Position numbers and translations under genes: made by a program. From NCBI GenBank assembly GCA_031277615.1, contig JAITMC010000009.1, positions 62,001-126,000 of the forward strand: a stretch of DNA of 64,000 nucleotides, in the 5' to 3' direction. The DNA comes from Chryseobacterium sp. GTDB taxonomy: Bacteria > Bacteroidota > Bacteroidia > Flavobacteriales > Weeksellaceae. The notes beneath the pieces are model-generated. The model had not been told where the DNA came from and did no database searches. It worked only from the letters and a program-made list of their open reading frames with translations. Positions 28,112 to 35,011 of this stretch are shown here, one piece after another; position 1 is the stretch's first letter, and each line of letters begins with the position of its first letter.

Positions 28112-28525
28112 ATGAGAACATTACTCCTTTTATTTTCGGTTGTTTTATTTTTATGCTCCTGTGAAAAAGACTGCTACAATCCTCCTCAGCCCATTATTTT
28201 TGAATTTGTGGACGAATCCGGAAACAATCTTATAGAAAACGGAGAGCTGACGAATATGACGGTTCAGGAAGATATGGGGAATGGAAACTTTACCGGAGTT
28301 GAGCTTACCAAAACCAATGATCATAAAGTTATTCTGGAAAAGGTGGGCGCATTTGACGGAGAAAGACCCTATAAATTCTTTTCCAATATCAACGTCTTTG
28401 ATTTTTCTATTAAATCTTCACGGTTTACAGCGGGATGCGAAGGCTATCAGATCAAAAGTATTGTTTTTAAGAATATTCAGGTAACAGATGAGAAGGTCTA
28501 TTATAAGATTATTCTGAAACCGTAA
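28112..28525 (+). CDS. small lipoprotein, unknown
   Basis: 137 aa. The signal peptide ends LCSC (lipid-anchored Cys17). The mature domain is all-beta in character, with PPQPIIFEFVDESGNNLIENG, a pattern common in bacteroidotal lipoproteins with one Ig-like or transthyretin-like domain. A pair of Cys (Cys21 and one near 108) may form a disulfide. No gene is tightly linked. Confidence 0.65.
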   Translation: MRTLLLLFSVVLFLCSCEKDCYNPPQPIIFEFVDESGNNLIENGELTNMTVQEDMGNGNFTGVELTKTNDHKVILEKVGAFDGERPYKFFSNINVFDFSIKSSRFTAGCEGYQIKSIVFKNIQVTDEKVYYKIILKP

Positions 28526-28742
28526 AAAAACAATTTTTCTAATCTTTGATTTTTTTCTTTAACTGATTTCATTCTATGAATGAACAGCCCTTTCTAAAGC
28601 ATTTTTCGATAAAATTTAAACTATTCTCTGCGACTCTGTTTTTCATAGTTTTTATGAAAGAGGATGATAAGAATTTTAAAATTTCATTAACAGGTTTTTC
28701 CTTTGTCTTTCCGTACATTTGGGTTAAAATAAATTTAGAACA

Positions 28743-29906
28743 ATGCTTAATTTCGAGTTTAAAAATCCAACAAAAATACTTTTCGGGAAAGGGGAAATTG
28801 CTAAAATCTCCAAAGAAGTTCCTGCAGATGCCCGAATATTAATGATCTACGGAGGCGGAAGCATCAAAAACAACGGTGTTTATGATCAGGTAAAAGAGGC
28901 TTTGAAAGACCACCAACTGTATGAGTTCGGTGGCGTTCCTGCCAATCCTGAATATGAGGTTCTGATGAATGCTTTGAGCTTCATCAAAGAAAATGACATC
29001 AATTTTCTGCTGGCTGTAGGAGGCGGATCTGTGATAGACGGTACCAAATTCCTTTCCGCAGCAGCGAACTATGACGGTGAACCCTGGGATATCCTGAGAA
29101 ATTCGGTGAGAACTTTTGAAGGAGAAGGAATGCCTTTCGCAAGTATCCTGACGCTTCCGGCAACCGGCTCTGAAATGAATTCAGGGTATGTGATCTCCAG
29201 AAGAGAAACCAATGAGAAGCTTTCTTCCGGCGGTCCCGGACTTTTCCCGGTATTTTCGGTTCTGGATCCTGAAGTCATCAGAACAATTCCTAAAAACCAG
29301 ATCGTCAACGGGCTTACCGATGCTTACACCCACGTTCTGGAACAATATATGACTGCTCCTTCTTCGGCTGACCTTCAGGAAAGAATTGCAGAAAGCATCC
29401 TGATCAGTCTTCAGGAAACGGCTCCAAAGGTATTGGCCGATGATTTCAACTATGATGCAGCCGGAAATTTCATGTGGTGCTGTACGATGGCTTTAAACGG
29501 GCTGATCCAGAAAGGCGTTATCACAGACTGGGCTGTACACGCTATGGGACACGAGCTTACCGCATACTTCGGAATAGATCACGCAAGAACCCTTGCCATC
29601 ATTGCTCCATCCCACTACCGTTATAACTTTGAAACGAAAAAAGGCAAACTGGCCCAATATGCTGAGCGCGTTTGGGGAATCAAGGACGGAAGTGTGGAAG
29701 AAAAAGCCGAAATGGGCATCAAAAAGCTTGAAGAATTCTTTCACAGTCTGCACATCAAAACCCGGCTTTCAGAATATACGGAAGAATATAACGGAACCGC
29801 TGAAAGAGTGGAAAAAGCTTTCACAGAGAGAAACTGGACCGGTTTGGGCGAATATAAGAAACTGACGCCTCAGGATGCTTATAAGATTGTGGAAATGAGC
29901 TATTAA
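28743..29906 (+). CDS. iron-containing alcohol dehydrogenase, YqhD-like
   Basis: 387 aa NAD(P)-dependent alcohol dehydrogenase/aldehyde reductase of the group III metal-dependent family. The dinucleotide-binding GGGS motifs are at 37-40 and GGGSVIDG at 93-100. The metal ligands align with those of E. coli YqhD (Asp194, His198, His267, His281) as Asp193, His197, His266 and His280. It probably detoxifies short-chain aldehydes using NADPH. TAAATTTA, one mismatch from the -7 consensus, lies about 10 nt before the ATG. It is monocistronic; a palindromic hairpin follows 60 nt later. Confidence 0.93.
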   Translation: MLNFEFKNPTKILFGKGEIAKISKEVPADARILMIYGGGSIKNNGVYDQVKEALKDHQLYEFGGVPANPEYEVLMNALSFIKENDINFLLAVGGGSVIDGTKFLSAAANYDGEPWDILRNSVRTFEGEGMPFASILTLPATGSEMNSGYVISRRETNEKLSSGGPGLFPVFSVLDPEVIRTIPKNQIVNGLTDAYTHVLEQYMTAPSSADLQERIAESILISLQETAPKVLADDFNYDAAGNFMWCCTMALNGLIQKGVITDWAVHAMGHELTAYFGIDHARTLAIIAPSHYRYNFETKKGKLAQYAERVWGIKDGSVEEKAEMGIKKLEEFFHSLHIKTRLSEYTEEYNGTAERVEKAFTERNWTGLGEYKKLTPQDAYKIVEMSY

Positions 29907-29931
29907 TCATCAATTTGGGCTGAGTCCTGAA

Positions 29932-29959
29932 ATAATAATAATAATAATAATAATAATAT
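29932..29959. repeat. trinucleotide microsatellite (ATA/TAA)n
   Basis: About nine uninterrupted copies of an ATA/TAA triplet lie immediately upstream of the palindrome, outside any gene. Runs of this length are prone to replication slippage. Confidence 0.9.
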
Positions 29960-29965
29960 ATATAG

Positions 29966-29993
29966 GAGCGGACTTTAGTCCGCTCTTATTGAA
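29966..29993 (+). repeat. REP-like palindrome, copy 1
   Basis: An 8-bp perfect stem GAGCGGAC/GTCCGCTC with TTTA loop (29966-29985) is followed by TTATTGAAT. The same hairpin-plus-TATTGAAT arrangement, in the same orientation, occurs three times at 52.1-52.4 kb. It may also act as a terminator for the upstream dehydrogenase. Confidence 0.8.
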
Positions 29994-30321
29994 TATAGAA
30001 ATCTGGTATTACAGGATACTAAAAACGGATCAGGCTCAAAAGTTGAGTTAATCTTAAGAAAATGTTTATTTTTCAACCTATCTGATCAAAGTTTTATTGC
30101 TTTTCCGTTTAAGGGAATGTAATAATCAAAAATATTTGATGCGAACCTCAATTTCCGGATCTGATTCCATTAAAATCAGTCTTTAATTTTTTTCAAAGTG
30201 AGATTTTTTTTCTTAAAAACTCATACATTACGTTCAGAAGGGATTTATTTATAAACATTTGTTTAAAAAAGCTTGATTTCATTATAGATATTTCAAATTT
30301 ATTTATATTTTAGCATATTCT

Positions 30322-30329
30322 TAAATTTG
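30322..30329 (+). promoter_or_regulatory. -7 box, 5 nt before a lipoprotein start codon
   Basis: TAAATTTG, exact TAnnTTTG, ends 5 nt before the ATG at 30335. It predicts a leaderless mRNA and excludes the in-frame GTG at 30329, which overlaps the box. Confidence 0.6.
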
Positions 30330-30334
30330 TGAAA

Positions 30335-30796
30335 ATGAAAAAACAACTACTTTTATTTGCCTTTTCAGCGCTGGCCCTTACTTCCTGCGATGATGACAAT
30401 ATGGAAGCGTATAACCTGGAGTTGATGAGTGGCGAGTGGAAAGTCAGCAAAAAAGAGACTATTTCCGGAAAGGACAATAAAACAGTTCTAAAAACTGAGA
30501 CCCCAACAGGTTGTGATGCCAAGAGCACCTATTATTTCAGAAGCGACCACTATATCAGCTATACAGCATATTCAGGAACCGGCCTTGAATGTGTACAGAA
30601 CTCAAAAAATGAAGGAGAGTTCACTTATAATGATGAATCCAAACTTCTGAGCACCAAATTTAAAAATGACGATGAGAGATGGTACAGGGTTGAAGTTCTT
30701 ACCAGCAAGGAATTGAAAATGGCTCAGCTTTTTGATGCCTCCGACATCAATGATGATGAAGTAGACGATATTACTTATATTACCTATACAAGATAA
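30335..30796 (+). CDS. lipocalin-like lipoprotein
   Basis: 153 aa. The lipoprotein signal ends LTSC (Cys18) and is followed by DDDN, typical of outer-membrane-directed lipoproteins in Bacteroidota. The mature part begins with LMSGEWKVSK, the usual opening of lipocalin-like (calycin) domains in this phylum, with beta-strand alternation to the end. The Cys in PTGCDAKSTYYF and in GLECVQNS probably pair. No ligand can be proposed. It has its own promoter and terminator. Confidence 0.75.
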   Translation: MKKQLLLFAFSALALTSCDDDNMEAYNLELMSGEWKVSKKETISGKDNKTVLKTETPTGCDAKSTYYFRSDHYISYTAYSGTGLECVQNSKNEGEFTYNDESKLLSTKFKNDDERWYRVEVLTSKELKMAQLFDASDINDDEVDDITYITYTR

Positions 30797-30839
30797 ATTT
30801 TCAGGAAAGAAATACCTTCCTGATTCAATTAAAACGATT

Positions 30840-30870
30840 AACTCCTGATTTTTATCGGGAGTTTTTTATT
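30840..30870 (+). terminator. intrinsic terminator
   Basis: AACTCCTGAT pairs with ATCGGGAGTT (10 bp with one G-U) around a short T loop, followed by a T-run. It ends the lipocalin-like lipoprotein gene. Confidence 0.85.
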
Positions 30871-30901
30871 AATTTTACCTGTATTTTAAAACTGATTTAT
30901 A

Positions 30902-31558
30902 ATGAAGAAGATTCTTTCAGCATTTCTGCTGCTGTCCTTTGCCCTTTTATTTTCACAGGAAAAAAAGCCGATGTTCTGGCAGGACATTCAAAATTTCAAA
31001 AAAGCAGACCAGGAAACTCCGCCTCCGAAAGGTGCCATTCTGTTTATAGGAAGCTCCTCTTTCACCAAATGGACTGATGTTGCGGATTATTTCCCGGATA
31101 AAACGATCATCAACAGAGGTTTTGGCGGTTCAAGGCTGACAGATCTTAATGATTTTGCCGATGATCTCTTAGCACCTTATCAGCCGAAGCAAATTATCAT
31201 TTACTGTGGTGAAAATGATTTTGCGGACAATCACAAGCTTAAAGCACAAAAAGTTGTCAGCAGGTATAAAGCTTTTTATCATAAAATCCGTGAAAGATTT
31301 CCTGATATTGAAGTTGATTATATTTCCATCAAGTACTCGCCAAGCCGGGAAAAGCTATGGCCTCAAATGAAAATAGCGAATAAAAAGATCGCTGCTTTTA
31401 TGAAGAAAGAGCCTCATGCTGAGTTTATTGACGTTACCAAAGCGATGGAGGATGCTGAGGGGAACGTAAGAAAGGATATTTTCGTGGAAGACATGCTTCA
31501 CTTTAAGCCGGAGGGATACCGGATCTGGGCAAAAGAGATGAAACCTTATATGAAATAA
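30902..31558 (+). CDS. secreted SGNH/GDSL hydrolase
   Basis: 218 aa. A signal peptide (1-19) is followed by an SGNH-fold esterase domain. Block I is LFIGSSSFTKW with nucleophile Ser52, block II NRGFGGS, block III GEND with Asn105, and block V DMLHFKPEGY with Asp197 and His200. These enzymes act as esterases, lipases or carbohydrate deacetylases, here in the periplasm or outside. It is followed after 4 nt by a small helical protein gene in the same direction, so the two form an operon. Confidence 0.92.
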   Translation: MKKILSAFLLLSFALLFSQEKKPMFWQDIQNFKKADQETPPPKGAILFIGSSSFTKWTDVADYFPDKTIINRGFGGSRLTDLNDFADDLLAPYQPKQIIIYCGENDFADNHKLKAQKVVSRYKAFYHKIRERFPDIEVDYISIKYSPSREKLWPQMKIANKKIAAFMKKEPHAEFIDVTKAMEDAEGNVRKDIFVEDMLHFKPEGYRIWAKEMKPYMK

Positions 31559-31562
31559 AAAC

Positions 31563-32030
31563 ATGAAAGAATCGAGGCATTTACCAATTTATAAAAAGGC
31601 TGAAGAGATTTATGAAACACTTCAGATCATTACCGCCCTTTTTGCTGAGGATAATGATTATCTCAGGCACGTAAAATCTAATTTGCTGGAAGATATTATG
31701 ATCATCATAGCCAAAATTTCGGGAGCGGAAGCAGTAAAACTGTATGATATAAAAATGGAAAATGCAGCCATCATCCGCAAAGCGGCAAGAGATATTATGG
31801 TTGGTGGCAATAACCTCGAATTATTGGGATTTTCCGATGCCCAATATTATAAAATCATCCGTAACCAGATCGAAGAGTTCCGCCTTTTGTTCATTGACTG
31901 GGTGGTGGCATTCAACCCGAAACATTATATCGTAGATAACTGGGGGTTGTTTAATCCTCCGGGCATATCCCCCGATCATATACAGCGGGATGATGAGCTG
32001 AATTTTCTGGATGAGGATGATGATGAGTAA
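31563..32030 (+). CDS. helical hypothetical protein linked to the SGNH hydrolase
   Basis: 155 aa with no signal peptide, so probably cytoplasmic. The first 120 residues are predicted as four amphipathic helices, suggesting a small four-helix bundle. GLFNPPGISPDHI follows, and the tail is highly acidic (NFLDEDDDE). No family is recognised with confidence. It is 4 nt downstream of the SGNH hydrolase and shares its terminator. Confidence 0.65.
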   Translation: MKESRHLPIYKKAEEIYETLQIITALFAEDNDYLRHVKSNLLEDIMIIIAKISGAEAVKLYDIKMENAAIIRKAARDIMVGGNNLELLGFSDAQYYKIIRNQIEEFRLLFIDWVVAFNPKHYIVDNWGLFNPPGISPDHIQRDDELNFLDEDDDE

Positions 32031-32067
32031 AAAAGAAGACGTCTAAGTTGTGAGATGTCTTCTTTTT
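32031..32067 (+). terminator. intrinsic terminator
   Basis: A 14-bp stem (32031-32044 with 32053-32066, one G-U) is A-rich on the left and T-rich on the right. It lies directly behind the stop codon. Confidence 0.85.
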
Positions 32068-32112
32068 AAGTTCTGATTTTGTGGGTAAAAGACATGAACC
32101 CTTATATAATTA

Positions 32113-32958
32113 TCAATTAAAGTTTATGACCAGTTCTTTACCGATACTTTGAAAATTAAGTTTTCCTATTTTTAAGTTTTCAGCCAGTTTCTCCTCGGCT
32201 TCTAACCGCAACTGTCTGATCATAGTGGTTTCTCTGTTTGTAAGATTAAGTTTGATTTCAACAGAGTCTACCTCAAAAGTTATAAAATTTTTCCCGGAAT
32301 CTTTCGCTGTAATTCCAAAAGTAGCAAACTCTTCAGTCATTTTATGATAATCTTTTATATTACAGTCAAGTATCATCCCTGAAAGATCTTTGATTGCTCT
32401 GTCTTTATTAATTTTATTATTTAAAAAAGCTTCTCTTGTAAAAAACGCATAAGGCATATGATACAAATGTGTAAGAAAGTCCGGATTATAAAAAGCGTAC
32501 CATGTTCCTAAGCTACCTTTCAGATTGGTATAGTATGCTGAATACCAAAGTATTTTTTTATTTCCAAAGTCCCATGTTGATTCCGATTTCTCAAATTTCA
32601 GTTTCTTTTTCTTCAGCTTCTTATCTATGCTGTCAGAAAATTCACCATAGACATCCCAGGAAAAGCCAATTCCTATTGAGCCTGTTTTTTCACCAAATTT
32701 ATTATTGGGTCCCATTATTTCAAGATAGGTAGATTTTCCTCGTAGATAGGCTGTTGTACTTTTATTATCTACAGGATCAAAATCAGGTAATCCTTTATCC
32801 CAATTAGCCCATTGCATGAGTTGTTTGTTTGATTTCACTTCTTCAAAGGAAGCAGAATCCAAAACAAAATAAATATGGTTTAATTTCAGTACATCATTTT
32901 GCCCGAAAGCTTTGGAGCCAGATACCATAAAAAAAATAAGGAAAATCAGATTTTTCAT
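32113..32958 (-). CDS. secreted protein with glyoxalase/VOC-like opening, unknown
   Basis: 281 aa. It has a signal peptide (1-19, ending AFGQ). The mature N-terminus LNHIYFVLDSASFEEVKSN and later TYLEIMGPN resemble the paired beta-alpha-beta modules of the VOC superfamily, where His and Glu bind a metal. I believe it belongs to an uncharacterised bacteroidotal family (DUF5829-like), stated from memory and not checked. It is AT-rich relative to neighbours. The preceding helicase ends in its own terminator, so it is probably transcribed alone. Confidence 0.65.
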   Translation of the reverse strand: MKNLIFLIFFMVSGSKAFGQNDVLKLNHIYFVLDSASFEEVKSNKQLMQWANWDKGLPDFDPVDNKSTTAYLRGKSTYLEIMGPNNKFGEKTGSIGIGFSWDVYGEFSDSIDKKLKKKKLKFEKSESTWDFGNKKILWYSAYYTNLKGSLGTWYAFYNPDFLTHLYHMPYAFFTREAFLNNKINKDRAIKDLSGMILDCNIKDYHKMTEEFATFGITAKDSGKNFITFEVDSVEIKLNLTNRETTMIRQLRLEAEEKLAENLKIGKLNFQSIGKELVINFN

Positions 32959-32988
32959 TATATTATTTTTTATTAGATACTAAAATAA

Positions 32989-33012
32989 AAAAAATCCCGT
33001 AAAGGGATTTTC
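32989..33012 (-). terminator. intrinsic terminator of the helicase gene
   Basis: An 8-bp stem AAAATCCC/GGGATTTT (32991-32998 with 33004-33011) is followed by T-rich DNA on the minus strand, just past the stop codon. Confidence 0.85.
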
Positions 33013-34365
33013 TTATTTCTTTCTTTTGGATTTTGATATTGCTTTCTGCTGGGCTCTGTTGGCACCAAATTTCTTGGGAGCTTTTCTTTTGGAAGGTCCG
33101 CCCCAGTTTTCCTTGGTATTTTTGGCTTTCTTTTCATGGAAGGCACCTCCACCTTCATTCAGTTTTACCTGAGCAGGATTTTTCATGACGACAAGTTCTT
33201 CTTCGGAAGCGATCTTCTTCGGATTGATCTTCACTTCTTCGGGAAATTCATTAAACTTTAAGTCTTTATCCATTAGAAGCTCAATATCCAGGATTGATGG
33301 CTCTTCTTTTTTGGTTACAAAAGTAACAGCTTTACCGTCTTTGTCTGCCCTACCCGTTCTACCGATTCTGTGAATATACTGTTCAGGAATATCCGGGGTT
33401 TCGAAATTGATGACATGGGTAATATCCGAAATATCGAGACCTCTTGCCATAACATCTGTAGTGATTAATCCTCTGATTTCCTCATTTTCAAATCTTTTCA
33501 TGGCTTTAAGCCTGTAATTCTGGGATTTGTTGGAGTGGATCACATCAAACTGCTCCGGAAACAGCTCATCAATTTTAGTAAAGAGCAGGTCGGCATGTTT
33601 TTTATTATTGTTAAAGATCAGCACCTTCGACATCTCCTCATTGTTTTTCAGCAAATGTTCAAGAAGGTTAATCTTTGTATTGAAGTTTTCAACTTTATAA
33701 GCGGTCTGCTCAATTTTTTCAAGAGGCGTTCCTGATTTCGCCAGTGAAATTTCCACCGGACTGGCAAAATATTCATCCAGCATTTCATCCACCGCTTCAG
33801 TCATGGTTGCCGAGAAAAGAATATTCTGTCTCTTCTCTTTCATCATCTCGAAAATATGGGTTAGCTGCGGTCTGAAACCAAGATTAAGCATTTCATCAAA
33901 TTCATCAATGATCAGCTTCTGCACCTCCTTCAGGGAAATGGCATTGTCTATGGAGAGATCCATCACCCTTCCCGGTGTTCCTACGAGAATATCACATCCT
34001 CCGTCAAAAAGAAGCTTCTGGGTATTGATATTCTTTCCACCATATATTCCGATCACTCTTGCCGTTGTGTTTTCTGTCAGCTTCTCAACAATTTCCGTCA
34101 CCTGCACCACCAGTTCCCGGGTAGGAACCAGCACCAGCACAGTAGGATTTCCGGTTTTATTGTATTTCCAGGTTTTAAGGACAGGTAAAAGATAAGCCAG
34201 TGTTTTTCCGGTTCCGGTCTGTGCAATTCCCATTACGTCTCTTCCGGAAAGGATAGGTTTCAAACTCTTCTCCTGAATGGGAGTAGGTTCAAATAATTCC
34301 AGATCCGCCAAAACATCAAGAATTTTAACCGGCAGGTCAAAATCTGCAAAAGTGAGTTTTTCCAT
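33013..34365 (-). CDS. DEAD-box-family ATP-dependent RNA helicase (DEFD variant)
   Basis: 450 aa, two RecA domains plus a basic tail. Q motif Gln31; motif I AQTGTGKT at 48-55; PTREL at 81-85; TPGRV near 130; motif II is DEFD at 154-157 instead of DEAD; SAT at 185-187; TDVMARGLDI and HRIGRTGR complete the set. It remodels RNA or RNPs, for instance in ribosome assembly or mRNA decay. The C-terminus ends in a Lys/Arg-rich tail (KAISKSKRKK) likely to bind RNA. A -7 box 4 nt before the ATG predicts a leaderless mRNA. Confidence 0.94.
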   Translation of the reverse strand: MEKLTFADFDLPVKILDVLADLELFEPTPIQEKSLKPILSGRDVMGIAQTGTGKTLAYLLPVLKTWKYNKTGNPTVLVLVPTRELVVQVTEIVEKLTENTTARVIGIYGGKNINTQKLLFDGGCDILVGTPGRVMDLSIDNAISLKEVQKLIIDEFDEMLNLGFRPQLTHIFEMMKEKRQNILFSATMTEAVDEMLDEYFASPVEISLAKSGTPLEKIEQTAYKVENFNTKINLLEHLLKNNEEMSKVLIFNNNKKHADLLFTKIDELFPEQFDVIHSNKSQNYRLKAMKRFENEEIRGLITTDVMARGLDISDITHVINFETPDIPEQYIHRIGRTGRADKDGKAVTFVTKKEEPSILDIELLMDKDLKFNEFPEEVKINPKKIASEEELVVMKNPAQVKLNEGGGAFHEKKAKNTKENWGGPSKRKAPKKFGANRAQQKAISKSKRKK

Positions 34366-34369
34366 GGTG

Positions 34370-34377
34370 CAAAGATA
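34370..34377 (-). promoter_or_regulatory. -7 box of the helicase gene, 4 nt before the start codon
   Basis: TATCTTTG on the minus strand, exact TAnnTTTG, separated from the ATG by CACC only. Confidence 0.55.
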
Positions 34378-34481
34378 GGCATTTAATTAGAAGTAGAAAT
34401 CGGGGTCTGCAAGTTCACCGAAAGCTGAACATGTTATCCTGTCAAAGCCATCAGCCATTAGCAAAATGCCAACAGCTAATC

Positions 34482-34994
34482 CTACAGTTTCACGCTTTTA
34501 CTGCTTATTTTAATATCATCATCTTCAAATTTGCTTGAGGTAATGATTACATATCCTTTTTTCTTCGGGTCTTTTGTGATGGGGAATTTTTCCTCTTCCC
34601 ATTGGGAGCAGTGGGTGGAAATAGGCGGAACCAGATGCTTCCAGCCTGTTTTATTCAACGTGTATACATAAAATGCATGCCAGCAGCTTGTACACCAGCT
34701 GGGATAAAATCCCAAATCGTCTTTTCCATCGTTATTAAGGTCGCCCAAATTGTATAAAGCCCCGCCGTTGGCCGTTGCAATCACAAATGGCTTCATATTT
34801 TTATCACTGAAATAAACGGTGGTTTCACATTTTCCTTCACATTCTTCTCCACAATCGCTTACTTTCACATAAGCATATTCTTTAGTTCCGTTTCCGTCAA
34901 AATCGCCATAAAGCTTTCCGTCTGCGCCCTGGGCTTCCTGAGCAGTAAGCCATGAACCGCAAAATGCCATGGCAGTGATCATCAATGTTTTCAT
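34482..34994 (-). CDS. secreted Cys-rich protein with Ca-binding-type loops
   Basis: 170 aa. It has a signal peptide (1-19). Two Asp-rich loops, GDFDGNGTKEY (Asp31, Asp33, Asn35) and GDLNNDGKDD (Asp85, Asn87, Asp89), look like FG-GAP/EF-hand-type calcium loops. Cys clusters CGEECEGKC and WCTSCW suggest disulfides or metal binding outside the cytoplasm. It starts 17 nt after the ABC1-kinase stop and is probably co-transcribed with it. Function unknown. Confidence 0.7.
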   Translation of the reverse strand: MKTLMITAMAFCGSWLTAQEAQGADGKLYGDFDGNGTKEYAYVKVSDCGEECEGKCETTVYFSDKNMKPFVIATANGGALYNLGDLNNDGKDDLGFYPSWCTSCWHAFYVYTLNKTGWKHLVPPISTHCSQWEEEKFPITKDPKKKGYVIITSSKFEDDDIKISSKSVKL

Positions 34995-35011
34995 ATTGTA
35001 ATAGTTATGGG

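Larger units (their letters stand above)
29907..30334. other. gene-free stretch with microsatellite and palindrome
   Basis: 428 nt between the alcohol dehydrogenase and a lipoprotein. It holds a trinucleotide microsatellite (29932-29959), one copy of a REP-like palindrome (29966-29985) and the -7 box of the next gene at its right end. The remaining 300 nt are AT-rich with no ORF or hairpin that I can support. Confidence 0.6.

Noticed and set aside
28576-28842. 88-codon frame overlapping the start of the alcohol dehydrogenase
   Set aside because: Overlaps the real gene by 100 nt in another frame, has no recognisable features, and its start is not near a -7 box.
29932-29993. Repeats at 29.9 kb as a CRISPR-like array
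   Set aside because: A simple triplet run plus one palindrome, with no spacer-repeat periodicity and no cas genes.
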